DNA of 53,587 nucleotides from Deltaproteobacteria bacterium (GTDB taxonomy: Bacteria > UBA10199 > JADGCS01). Shown in pieces: positions 32,630 to 41,140 of this stretch. How positions within the stretch are numbered: the first letter of the stretch is position 1; each line of letters opens with the position of its first letter. The position numbers and the translations under genes were made by a program. Under the pieces are notes generated by a model. It worked only from the letters and a program-made list of their open reading frames with translations. It was not told the DNA's origin and did not search any database. The stretch covers positions 1-53,587 of the forward strand of contig JADGCS010000015.1 of the NCBI GenBank assembly GCA_015228875.1. Direction: 5' to 3'.

Positions 32630-32823
32630 AAAGTCCAGTGAGTAGTGAGTAACTTGTTGTTGTATAAATTTCGTGAGTGTGTTAAAAGGGACACACCATT
32701 CGTTCCCGCCAGCGTTATTCTAGTTTGCTGGTCGCGGTCTTGTGCGCCTTTTGTAAATTCTGACACAACAAATTCAGACACGGCACATTACTGACTGATC
32801 ATATCAAGAAAGGTCCCGTATTT

Positions 32824-33810
32824 GTGGGTGTGACACTCAAAAAATATATCTGGGTTCTTGGAATACTCTGCACCATAGCCATCAGTTATCTTTTGGCAAG
32901 GATCGTCACATTGTTTGTCGAAGGGTCGTTCTTTTCGAAGGCAGTTGTGATGATGGCCTCGGAGTTGCCCGATGGAGACAGTCCGCTGTCTGTCTCCGGC
33001 AAGGGGGCTTCAGACATCGAAATCATTCTCAAAAGAAATTTTTTTGATGCCGAAGAAACCATCATCACCAAAAAGGATGAAGACCCGGTTCCCAAGGACG
33101 ACACAGCAAAGGATGATGATAAAAACACAAAAAAAGAGCCGATGGACAACAAAGCCGTTGAGACCAGCCTTGATCTCACGCTGTATTCCACATTTTCTGT
33201 GGGTGACGGGCGTGGGCTTCAGAGTTCATGCGTCGTTAAAACAAATCGGTCCACGGATACTTTTACCATCAAGGACAAAGAACCCTTTGGTGCGGGGACA
33301 AAAATTGTACGCATCATCTCCAAGAAGGTTGAGTTTATCAACAACAACAGGCTGGAGTACGTTAAGCTTGAAGACTTTGCCAAGGCGGGTCCCTTTAGTC
33401 GTGGCAAAAAACCCGTAAAGGATACCGTAGAAACAAAATTAATTTCTGATACCCCGCAAAAAGATCCATCAGCGGAGGTTCAGCGCGAGGGTGACAGCTT
33501 CAAGATCCCCAGATCAGAGGTCAACGCGGCGCTCGAAAATCTCCCCAAACTTTACACCGACATCAGGGCGGTGCCCTACTTCAAGGATGACAAGGCGCAG
33601 GGGTTTAAACTCCTAAGCGTCAAGAGGGGATCGTTTTTTCAAAAGCTGGGTTTAAGACGCGGTGATATCTTGTCCTCGGTTAACGACAAGGTGCTCGATA
33701 TTCAGTCTGGCATGGAGACATTTAACACGCTCAAAACAGAGACGTCGTTTAAGGTGCAATTAGAGCGCAGGGGTGAAGAAAAAACATTCAGCTATGAGAT
33801 TACAGAATGA
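32824..33810 (+). CDS. gspC: Type II secretion inner-membrane protein GspC
   Basis: 328 residues, GTG start, AAAGG 12 nt upstream. One N-terminal membrane helix (YIWVLGILCTIAISYLLARIV), a linker, an HR domain (about 115-185: LDLTLYSTFSVGDGRG, TFTIKDKEPFGAGTK), a low-complexity linker and a C-terminal PDZ domain (about 250-325: GFKLLSVKRGSFFQKLGLRRGDILSSVND). GspC links the inner-membrane platform to the secretin and helps select substrates. It is followed directly by gspD. No gspE-M genes are in the window. Confidence 0.88.
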   Translation: MGVTLKKYIWVLGILCTIAISYLLARIVTLFVEGSFFSKAVVMMASELPDGDSPLSVSGKGASDIEIILKRNFFDAEETIITKKDEDPVPKDDTAKDDDKNTKKEPMDNKAVETSLDLTLYSTFSVGDGRGLQSSCVVKTNRSTDTFTIKDKEPFGAGTKIVRIISKKVEFINNNRLEYVKLEDFAKAGPFSRGKKPVKDTVETKLISDTPQKDPSAEVQREGDSFKIPRSEVNAALENLPKLYTDIRAVPYFKDDKAQGFKLLSVKRGSFFQKLGLRRGDILSSVNDKVLDIQSGMETFNTLKTETSFKVQLERRGEEKTFSYEITE

Positions 33811-33837
33811 CACAATCAGATGCCCGAAAGGACATTT

Positions 33838-36130
33838 ATGCATAGTAAAATATCTTATGTCTTGATCGTCTTAATGGTGATCACGTTTCCCGGGTTCGAA
33901 TGTTTTGCGCAGGGGTTTAAAAAACTTGAGGTCAAAGAAAAAACGGCCACAACAGAAGACGCCGAGCCCATTCAGCCCAAACCGCAGGCAGGTGACACAA
34001 CTGCAGGGGGTGAAGATGCGGCCGCCGAACAGACCCTGCCCGAAGGGATGATGTACCTCAACGGGACCGACGTCGATATCAAAGAAATGATCCGCCAGAT
34101 CTCGGCCTTGACCGGTAAAAACTTTATCATCGACGACAAGGTGAGGGGCAAGATCACCATCATATCAGACAAGCCCATGACCAAAGAAATGGCCTATCAG
34201 GCCTTTTTGTCCGCGTTGGAGATCAACGGGTTCACCACGGTGATGACGCCGGCCGGACTTATTAATATTGTGCAGCAGCAGGCATCCATCTCCAAACCGA
34301 TCGATCTTTACAAGGACAGTTCCCCCATCACCGACAAATACATCACCAGGATTATTCAACTGAACAATATTTCTGCAAACGAGATTCATACAGTGATCAA
34401 ACCGATGATTTCAAAAAACGGAAACTCCTTTGCCTACCCAACGACCAACTCCATCATCATCACCGATACAGGTTCAAATATCGACAATGTCCTCAAGCTC
34501 ATTCACGAACTCGACAAAGAGGGCCCGCAAGAGGTGTTGGACATGATCCCCATTGTCTATGCTGATGCCAAAGAGATTGCAGACATGATCACACAGATCT
34601 TTGAAAAGGATGATGCCAAATCTCCAACGCGCAGGACCACGAGGAGTCGTAACCGCCAGCAGGAGCTTGATGATGTGCAGCAGATTTCAAAGGTCATTGC
34701 CGATGAACGCACAAACTCGGTGCTGATTATGGGGACAAAAAGATCCATTCTAAAAGTCAGGGCGCTTATTGCCCGGCTTGATCGCTCCATTGGTGGGGCC
34801 GAGGGGCGCATTCACGTCTACTATTTAAAATACGCCAAGGCAGAAGAGGTGGCGACAGTTCTTTCAAATCTTGTGTCAGATGCACAGACCAAGCCCAGTG
34901 CCTCTAATCCCAAGGCCGGCGAGGCCAAGGGCAAGGCCGCAAAGACCTCGGCAGGCTCGGTCACCCTTGAGGGCGGGGTCAAGGTGACGGCGGACGAATC
35001 CACCAACTCGCTTCTCATTGTCGCGTCGGCAAAGGATTACAAGACGCTTGTCGAAAATGTCATTGAAAAGCTCGATCTCCTGCGCCCGCAGGTCTATCTG
35101 GAGTCTGTGATCATGGCGCTGGATGTGCAAAAAACAACCACGCTCGGTATGTCCGGGATGGGGGGATTGATCAATACGCTTGCGGGCGGCAACAAGCTCA
35201 TGGGTTTCGGTTCGATCATGCCCATGTCAACGGAGACCCTGGCGGCGATAGCAGGCGCCAGTGGTGGGTTTGCGGGTGGTGTTATTTCTTCCGAGACCGT
35301 TGATTTCGCTGTTGCTGATGGAGTGACGGCCTCCGTTCCGGCTGTCAGCGCCATTATTCAGGCATTGGCCTCCGATACAGATGCCAACGTGCTTTCAACA
35401 CCGAGTATCATGACACTCGACAACGAAGAGGCGCAGATTCAGGTGGGTCAAGAGGTCCCCATACCAACGGGGACATCGCTCTCGGAGGGTGTGACCACCT
35501 TTGATGTCGCGAGGGAAGACACTGGTATTATCCTCAAGATCACACCGCAGATCTCCGAGAACGACACTGTCCGTCTCAAGATCGAACAGGAGATTACAAG
35601 CGTATTCATGTCCGATCCCAATCTGGGGCCCACGCTCGATAAAAAGGCGGTGAACACGGTGGTGCTTGCCAAAAATAAACAGACGGTGGTGATAGGGGGA
35701 CTCATCGACGATAAGGCCTCTGTGAGCACGCAGAAGGTGCCTCTTTTAGGGGATATCCCGGTGCTGGGCACGTTATTTAAAAACAAAACAACGACCAAAC
35801 AAAAGACCAACCTGATTGTGTTTATAACACCGTATATTGTGAGAGAAAAAAAGGATTATCTTGCCATCCTCCAAAATGAAAATAGAAGAGCGCAATCTTT
35901 TCATCGATGCCAACTATGGTGTGGGTCAAAAGAAGATCATCAGAAGGGCGATCTCAAATCATGCAGAAGACCTGCTTGAGTTTAGGTGCATCCTGCCGAC
36001 CGACGAAGACCCCTGCTTCGACAACCCTGACACGGTCTCTTACCAGAGCGATGCGGACAGGATTAAGACGGAGCAGTTACAGGGCTTAAAGAAAAAGAGG
36101 GGACGCAGAAATAAAAAAGGTGGCGGTTAA
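33838..36130 (+). CDS. gspD: Type II secretion secretin GspD, frameshifted near the C-terminus
   Basis: ATG at 33838 has AGGA 7 nt upstream and gives a signal peptide (HSKISYVLIVLMVITFPGFECFA). N0-N3 domains follow (YLNGTDVDIKEMIRQISAL; TRIIQLNNISANEI; VDERTNS-type strands), then the secretin core with STPSIMTLDNEEAQIQVGQEVP and VIGGLIDDKASVSTQKVPLLGDIPVLG. Frame 1 reads KDYLAILQ then diverges into a non-family tail ending at 35979. The other frame (from about 35871) continues MKIEERNLFIDANYGVGQKK to 36130, as in GspD S-domains. One extra A in CAAAATG near 35870 explains it. Either a sequencing/assembly error, a mutation, or +1 frameshifting. Confidence 0.88.
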
Positions 36131-36136
36131 AACCAT

Positions 36137-36166
36137 TTGACAAACAGGCGTGTTTGCATTGATTAA
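36137..36166 (+). promoter_or_regulatory. Candidate tRNA-Ala promoter
   Basis: Perfect TTGACA (36137-36142), then a weak -10 (GATTAA at 36161-36166, 18-nt spacer). It lies just after the gspD stop; the leader to the tRNA would be about 42 nt, containing a small GTGCAG/CTGCAC inverted repeat. Confidence 0.4.
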
Positions 36167-36215
36167 CGCACGGTGCAGGGCTGTGAACAAGGCAGGCACT
36201 GCACACAGGTGGATT

Positions 36216-36288
36216 GGGGCAGTAGCTCAGCTGGTAGAGCACCACGTTCGCAATGTGGGGGTCGAGGGTTCGATTCCCTTCTGCTCCA
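36216..36288 (+). tRNA. tRNA-Ala (anticodon CGC)
   Basis: 73 nt without CCA. Acceptor GGGGCAG / CTGCTCC has the G3:U70 wobble that defines alanine identity; D-arm GCTC/GAGC; anticodon stem CCACG/TGTGG with loop TTCGCAA; T-arm GAGGG-TTCGATT-CCCTT; discriminator A. Following bases are CTG, so CCA is not encoded here, whereas the distal duplicate of the 3' end (36431-36450) does read CCA. Confidence 0.97.
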
Positions 36289-36448
36289 CTGTATTCATCA
36301 CCCTGAATCATTGAGTGGGAATCGAAGCCTTGTGAGCGCCGAGCGAATAGCGAGGATGAGCGAGCGCACGCGAGTTAAGCGAACAAGGCCGGCTCTGAGC
36401 GAGTAGTGCCAACGTTAAGCGAGCGAAGAGGATTCCCTTCTGCTCCAC
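36272..36448 (+). repeat. tRNA-linked repeat element (tRNA-Ala copy)
   Basis: An 18-bp direct repeat, GATTCCCTTCTGCTCCAC, occurs at 36272-36289 and 36431-36448 (159 bp apart, against 158 for the Pro copy). 36317-36326 is an exact inverted copy of part of the T-arm (GGGAATCGAA). The core is GAGCGA-rich with an inverted repeat GCCTTGT / ACAAGGC, and its right half matches the Pro element (GGC.GGC.CTGAG.GAGTAG, CGTTAA.CGA.CGAAG). The distal copy continues into CCA. Confidence 0.9.
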
Positions 36449-36449
36449 C

Positions 36450-36475
36450 AATTTTCAGACACTGCGCTGAAAATT
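36450..36475 (+). terminator. Hairpin after the tRNA-Ala element
   Basis: AATTTTCAG / CTGAAAATT, perfect 9-bp stem with an 8-nt loop, directly after the distal tRNA 3' copy. It has no long U-tract, so termination efficiency is uncertain. The position matches the terminator after the tRNA-Pro element. Confidence 0.6.
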
Positions 36476-37030
36476 CTATACGTCGCGCGGCGCAGACCAA
36501 GCCCAAGCCCAAGCCAAAACGAAATTGATTCGCGCTCGCAGAAATTTCCCCGTCCCCTTGACCGCGCCTTCCCTTCGACAAGCTCAGGACAAGCGCGGCG
36601 CGGGTCGTCCGTTTTACGTTGTGGTCATTATGCAAAAAAGCAAAATGACCCTCGCGCGCAGTTTGCCTTTTGCCACTGGCAAAAGTTTGCCTGCTTACGC
36701 CCATGGGCGCCTGCGGGGCCTTTGATGCCTGTTAGGGCCAGCCGTAAAATTTTTCTCGCGCAAAATTTGGTTTATGGTTTTGCGTAATTCGTAATTGGTT
36801 TAATTTTGCCCCCACCACAACGATTGACCCCAAGATTTATGAGTGTGGTGGGGGTAATGGGACATGGTATGTCCCTGTACTGTGAAAAAAAGTTGTGCTA
36901 TTAATCCATAATCTAATTTCTGATTAACCTGTTGATAATTAAGATTAATCTTTTCTTTTTTTATGGGGGTGGTAGAAGGTTTTGGGTTATGTGAAATCAT
37001 TATTGTATTGGTGTGAACGGAGAAAGAAAT
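36476..37030. other. Intergenic hairpin cluster at the edge of the accessory island
   Basis: No gene. It holds three CCCAAG copies (about 36498), a CCCTTCGACAAGCTCAGG motif (about 36572) that I recall as a widespread intergenic repeat in bacterial genomes, the hairpin GGTCATTATGC/GCAAAATGACC (about 36622), the palindrome CTTTTGCCACTGGCAAAAG (about 36665), and a long stem 36806-36819 with 36844-36857 (TTGCCCCCACCACA against its near-complement). The last 130 bp are AT-rich and probably carry the helicase promoter, which I could not place. Confidence 0.7.
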
Positions 37031-40000
37031 ATGAGCACTGATCTGACATTTATAACTAATGAAATTGGCACAACCCTTCTTGATCGTTTTAATGTCCTGC
37101 TCAAAGAAGACACCAGATTTTTTGATTGTCTTGTTGGTTATTTTTTTATCAGTGGTTTTTATAAATTGTACCCCTCTCTCGAAGGGACGGAAAAAATCAG
37201 GATTTTGATTGGCCTTAAAACCGACAGAATGACACAAGAATTTATTGAGGAAGGTTTGCAGCAGAAGGTCTTAGATTATACCTCGCACGCCGAAGCAAAA
37301 GAAAAAGTACCGAGTGAGATATTAAAAGAGCTTGATACATCAAACGATTCAACTGAAATTGAGACAGGTATTAAAAAATTTGTGGAATGGATTGGTATTG
37401 GCAAGCTTGAGATCAAGGCGTATCCCACCGAAAATATTCATGCCAAGGTTTATATTATGACCTTTCATGAGGGCGATCGGGATAAGGGGCGTGTTATTAC
37501 CGGTTCTAGCAATTTTTCGCAGTCGGGTCTTAGAGATAATCTGGAATTTAATGTTGAGTTAAAAAACGCCTCTGATTACGAGTTTGCCCATAATAAATTT
37601 GAGGAACTCTGGAAAGATGCCGTTAACGTGAGTCAGGAATACGTTGATACGATACAGAACAAATCACCGTTTGCCCATTTTACGCCGTACGAATTGTATC
37701 TAAAGTTTTTATACGAGTATTTTAAACGCGAACTGAGTGTTGCGGATCGTCTCATTTCACCCTATCTGCCAATCAATTTTATACAACTCAAATATCAGGA
37801 TGATGCCGTCATGAGCGCAAAAAAAATACTCGAAGAATACGGCGGTGTTTTTATTTCTGACGTTGTGGGGCTCGGTAAAACATTCATGGCCGCCATGTTG
37901 GCTCAACAGCTTGATGGCCGTACACTTGTACTGGCACCACCTGCCCTCTTGGATGAAAATAACCCCGGTTCGTGGCCCAATGTTTTTGGTGATTTTAGGA
38001 CCCCTGCCGATTTCAAATCCATTGGTAAACTCGATGACCTCTTAAGGCGCGGGGTCGAAAAGTATCAAAATGTTTTTGTAGACGAGGCTCACCGTTTTCG
38101 CACCGAGGCTACTCAGACTTACGAAAAGCTGGCGCAAATCTGTCGAGGCAAGCGAGTCATTTTGGTTACAGCGACACCGCTCAATAACACACCGAGAGAC
38201 ATATTGAGCCAGATCAAATTATTTCAAAATGGACGAAACAGCACGATACCCAATGTGCGTGACTTGGAGGGGTTTTTTACACGACTTGAAAAAAAACTGC
38301 GCGGTCTTGATCGCAAAGAAAACAGCGAAGAATATTTACGAGTTGTTCGCCAAAACGCCAAAGAAATCAGAGAAAATGTTTTAAAATACCTCATGGTCAG
38401 GCGCACAAGAAGCGAGATTGCAAGATATTACGCCGATGATTTGAGGGAACAAAATCTAAAATTTCCCGAAGTGGCTGAACCCAAACAGCTCTTTTACCAG
38501 TTTAACAATGACGAAAGCGAAATTTTTACAGAGACAATTTCACTGTTAACCAAAAAATTCACTTATGCAAGGTATAAGCCGCTCGAATATTACATAGGCA
38601 CACCGCGGGAACAAAACGAATTACTGGCACAAAAAAATCTAGCCAAGTTTATGAAAATCCTGCTCGTCAAAAGACTGGAGAGCAGTTTTTATGCCTTTAA
38701 CTTAAGCATTGAAAGGTTTATCGGCTCGTATGAAAGATTTATCGAAGAATTTATTAAGGGGGATGTTTACATCAGTAAAAAACACATCCACAAAATCTTT
38801 GAATTTTTAGATGATGACAATGCCGAGGCCGTGCAACAACTGATTGAAGAAGACAAGGCCGAAAGACTCGCGGCAAAGGACTTTAAAGACGAGTTTTTAG
38901 CCGATCTCAAACAAGACCTGACTGTACTCAAAGAGATTGCCACCTTGTGGCAAAGGATCAGGCGTGACCCCAAGTGGGAGCATTTTAAATCAGAGATTAA
39001 AAAAGATCCCGTCTTAAGAGACAATAAACTTGTAATTTTTACCGAGTCAAAAGAAACAGCCAGTTATCTTTCTGCGGCCCTTGAAAAAGACCTGTCTGAA
39101 AAGGTTGTGCTCTTTACAGGAGATTCTAACCCGCGTTATAGAGAGATTATTATCGAAAACTTTGACGCCCGTGCCTTTAGGCGCAAAGACGATTATCGTA
39201 TTTTGGTTTCTACCGAGGTCTTGGCCGAGGGTGTGAACCTGCACCGCGCAAACGTGGTCATCAATTACGATATACCGTGGAACCCCACGCGCCTTATTCA
39301 GCGCGTGGGCCGCGTGAATCGTATTGATACTACCTTTGACACGATACACACCTACAATTTTTTTCCAACTGATGAGGGTGACGATCAAATTAAACTGACA
39401 CACTCCGCAAGATCAAAAATACAGTCCTTTATAGAAATGCTGGGGGCCGATGCAAAGCTTTTAACCGAGGGCGAAGAAATCAAAACACATGATCTGTTTA
39501 CAGCCCTCAATTCCCGAAAAACCATTACCGGTGAAGACGAAAATGAAGCCAGTGAACTTGAATATCTCAAAGTCATCCGTGATCTGCGCAAAAACAATCC
39601 TGACCTGTTTGAACGCATCAAGCGCCTGCCCAAAAAGGCCAGGTCGGCAAAGTCGCACCAATGCAACGCACATTCGTTAGTCACCTATGTGCGCAAGGGA
39701 CATCTTGAAAAATTCTTTTTGGCTGGTACTGACGCGCCGTCTGCAAAAGAGGTTGATTTTTTTGAAGCCGTCAAAATACTCAAATCAGAACCCGCAGACC
39801 AGAGTCGTGCCATAGGCAAAATGTTTTACGACCTACTCACAAAAAACAAGCAGGCGTTTGTTGTAGCAACAACAGAGGAATTGATTGCCGGTGAAGGCAC
39901 ACCGCCAAGGGACAAGGCATCACATATTTTAAAACGACTCAAGGCCAGAGAGATCAGGTTTTACAAGGGTTTTACGGAAGAGGATAGGAGTTTTATTAAA

Positions 40001-40219
40001 AGGGTTATCGAATTGCTTGAAGATGGGGCATTGCCAAAACCCACCACAAAGAAATTACACGAGTCATTGAGTACCGAATTAGAACCGTTAAAAGTATTGG
40101 GGATACTTAAACGAGATATACCTGCTGAATTTTTTAAAGCAACACGGGCACAAGAGAGCCGTCACTACGGTAGTCCAAGAGAGGTTATTTTGTCGGAATA
40201 TTTGGTAACAAATGAATGA
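37031..40219 (+). CDS. PLD-like domain / SNF2-type helicase
   Basis: 1062 residues from the ATG at 37031 (GGAG 9 nt upstream). The N-terminal phospholipase D-like domain has ENIHAKVYIM near 136 and GSSNFSQSGLRDNLEFN near 158 (HxK...N/S pattern; nuclease or DNA-binding in related proteins). The helicase part has the Walker A VVGLGKT near 280, DEAH at 351 (VDEAHRF), ATPLNN and, in the C-terminal RecA-like lobe, RLIQRVGRVNRID. It resembles helicases found beside Eco57I-like methyltransferases and in anti-phage loci. The next genes are DinD-like and a methyltransferase in the same direction, so an operon is likely. The role is inferred. Confidence 0.88.
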   Translation: MSTDLTFITNEIGTTLLDRFNVLLKEDTRFFDCLVGYFFISGFYKLYPSLEGTEKIRILIGLKTDRMTQEFIEEGLQQKVLDYTSHAEAKEKVPSEILKELDTSNDSTEIETGIKKFVEWIGIGKLEIKAYPTENIHAKVYIMTFHEGDRDKGRVITGSSNFSQSGLRDNLEFNVELKNASDYEFAHNKFEELWKDAVNVSQEYVDTIQNKSPFAHFTPYELYLKFLYEYFKRELSVADRLISPYLPINFIQLKYQDDAVMSAKKILEEYGGVFISDVVGLGKTFMAAMLAQQLDGRTLVLAPPALLDENNPGSWPNVFGDFRTPADFKSIGKLDDLLRRGVEKYQNVFVDEAHRFRTEATQTYEKLAQICRGKRVILVTATPLNNTPRDILSQIKLFQNGRNSTIPNVRDLEGFFTRLEKKLRGLDRKENSEEYLRVVRQNAKEIRENVLKYLMVRRTRSEIARYYADDLREQNLKFPEVAEPKQLFYQFNNDESEIFTETISLLTKKFTYARYKPLEYYIGTPREQNELLAQKNLAKFMKILLVKRLESSFYAFNLSIERFIGSYERFIEEFIKGDVYISKKHIHKIFEFLDDDNAEAVQQLIEEDKAERLAAKDFKDEFLADLKQDLTVLKEIATLWQRIRRDPKWEHFKSEIKKDPVLRDNKLVIFTESKETASYLSAALEKDLSEKVVLFTGDSNPRYREIIIENFDARAFRRKDDYRILVSTEVLAEGVNLHRANVVINYDIPWNPTRLIQRVGRVNRIDTTFDTIHTYNFFPTDEGDDQIKLTHSARSKIQSFIEMLGADAKLLTEGEEIKTHDLFTALNSRKTITGEDENEASELEYLKVIRDLRKNNPDLFERIKRLPKKARSAKSHQCNAHSLVTYVRKGHLEKFFLAGTDAPSAKEVDFFEAVKILKSEPADQSRAIGKMFYDLLTKNKQAFVVATTEELIAGEGTPPRDKASHILKRLKAREIRFYKGFTEEDRSFIKRVIELLEDGALPKPTTKKLHESLSTELEPLKVLGILKRDIPAEFFKATRAQESRHYGSPREVILSEYLVTNE

Positions 40220-40281
40220 ATAAATTTAAACCAATGCGAGGACAAGCTCGAAATGGTTTTTAAAGAATTACATGGGGTTAC

Positions 40282-41139
40282 ATGATGTCAAACGGCAAAC
40301 CTGATTTGATGGTCGAATCACAAAATCTTTTTGAGATCCATAAAAAATACGACCCTCAAGGTTGTGAGTATTGGTCTGCGAGAGATCTTGGAAAAATATT
40401 GATGTATTCAGAATATCGCCATTTTTTGCCAGTCATTGATAGGGCCAAACTGGCATGCATTAACAGCGGGCACGTACTAGAAATGCATTTTGTTGACTCA
40501 CAAGAACATGTAGCAATTGGATCAGGCGCAAGCAAATTACTACCTACAATTTTTTTTTCACGTTATGCTTGTTATCTTATTGTCCAAAATGCCGACCCAT
40601 CAAAAGAGATTGTTGCCAAAGGGCAAACGTATTTTGCCATACAAACACGCAAACAAGAATTGACAGAAAAAGATCAAGAGAACAAAAAACGATTATTACT
40701 GCGCAACGAAATATCCAAACACAATGTTAAACTAGCAGAGGTAGCCAAGTCAGCAGGAGTTCGTGAGCCTGTTGATTACGCCATCTTTCAGGATCATGGA
40801 TATAAAGGATTGTATGGAGGTCTTGGTGCTAAGGATATTCATGCCCGAAAAAGACTTAAAAAAAGTCAGAAAATTCTTGATCACATGGGTAGCACAGAAT
40901 TGGCTGCCAATCTCTTTAGGGCAACACAAACCGAAGAAAAACTTAAGCGTGAACCTCATCACAGCAAGCAGCAGGCCAATCAGACACATTTTGAAGTAGG
41001 CAATAAGGTCAGGCAGACAATCCGCGAACTGGGGGGTTCTATGCCAGAAAATCTCCCTGTTGCTGATAACATCAAAAAAATTGAACGTCAGGTTAATAAG
41101 AAAAAATCACTTTCAGACAAAAAAGGAAAAACAAAATAA
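40282..41139 (+). CDS. dinD: DinD-like damage-inducible protein
   Basis: 285 residues. The N-terminal BRO/KilA-N-related part has YWSARDLGKILMYSEYRHF and FFSRYACYLIVQNADPSKE, and the C-terminal part has HGYKGLYGGLGAKDIHARK, all typical of DinD. E. coli DinD is SOS-induced and inhibits RecA filament activity; the role here is inferred from family. It lies between the helicase and the methyltransferase genes, one base before the latter, an arrangement that suggests one transcript. The start may be either of two adjacent ATGs. Confidence 0.85.
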   Translation: MMSNGKPDLMVESQNLFEIHKKYDPQGCEYWSARDLGKILMYSEYRHFLPVIDRAKLACINSGHVLEMHFVDSQEHVAIGSGASKLLPTIFFSRYACYLIVQNADPSKEIVAKGQTYFAIQTRKQELTEKDQENKKRLLLRNEISKHNVKLAEVAKSAGVREPVDYAIFQDHGYKGLYGGLGAKDIHARKRLKKSQKILDHMGSTELAANLFRATQTEEKLKREPHHSKQQANQTHFEVGNKVRQTIRELGGSMPENLPVADNIKKIERQVNKKKSLSDKKGKTK

Positions 41140-41140
41140 A

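Noticed and set aside
35861..36130. Independent 89-residue gene after gspD
   Set aside because: Its sequence continues the GspD S-domain, and the start codon is inside gspD without a binding site.
36272..36448. attL/attR of a large integrated island at tRNA-Ala
   Set aside because: The direct repeats are only 159 bp apart, no integrase is present, and no third copy of the tRNA end is found at the right side of the accessory region.
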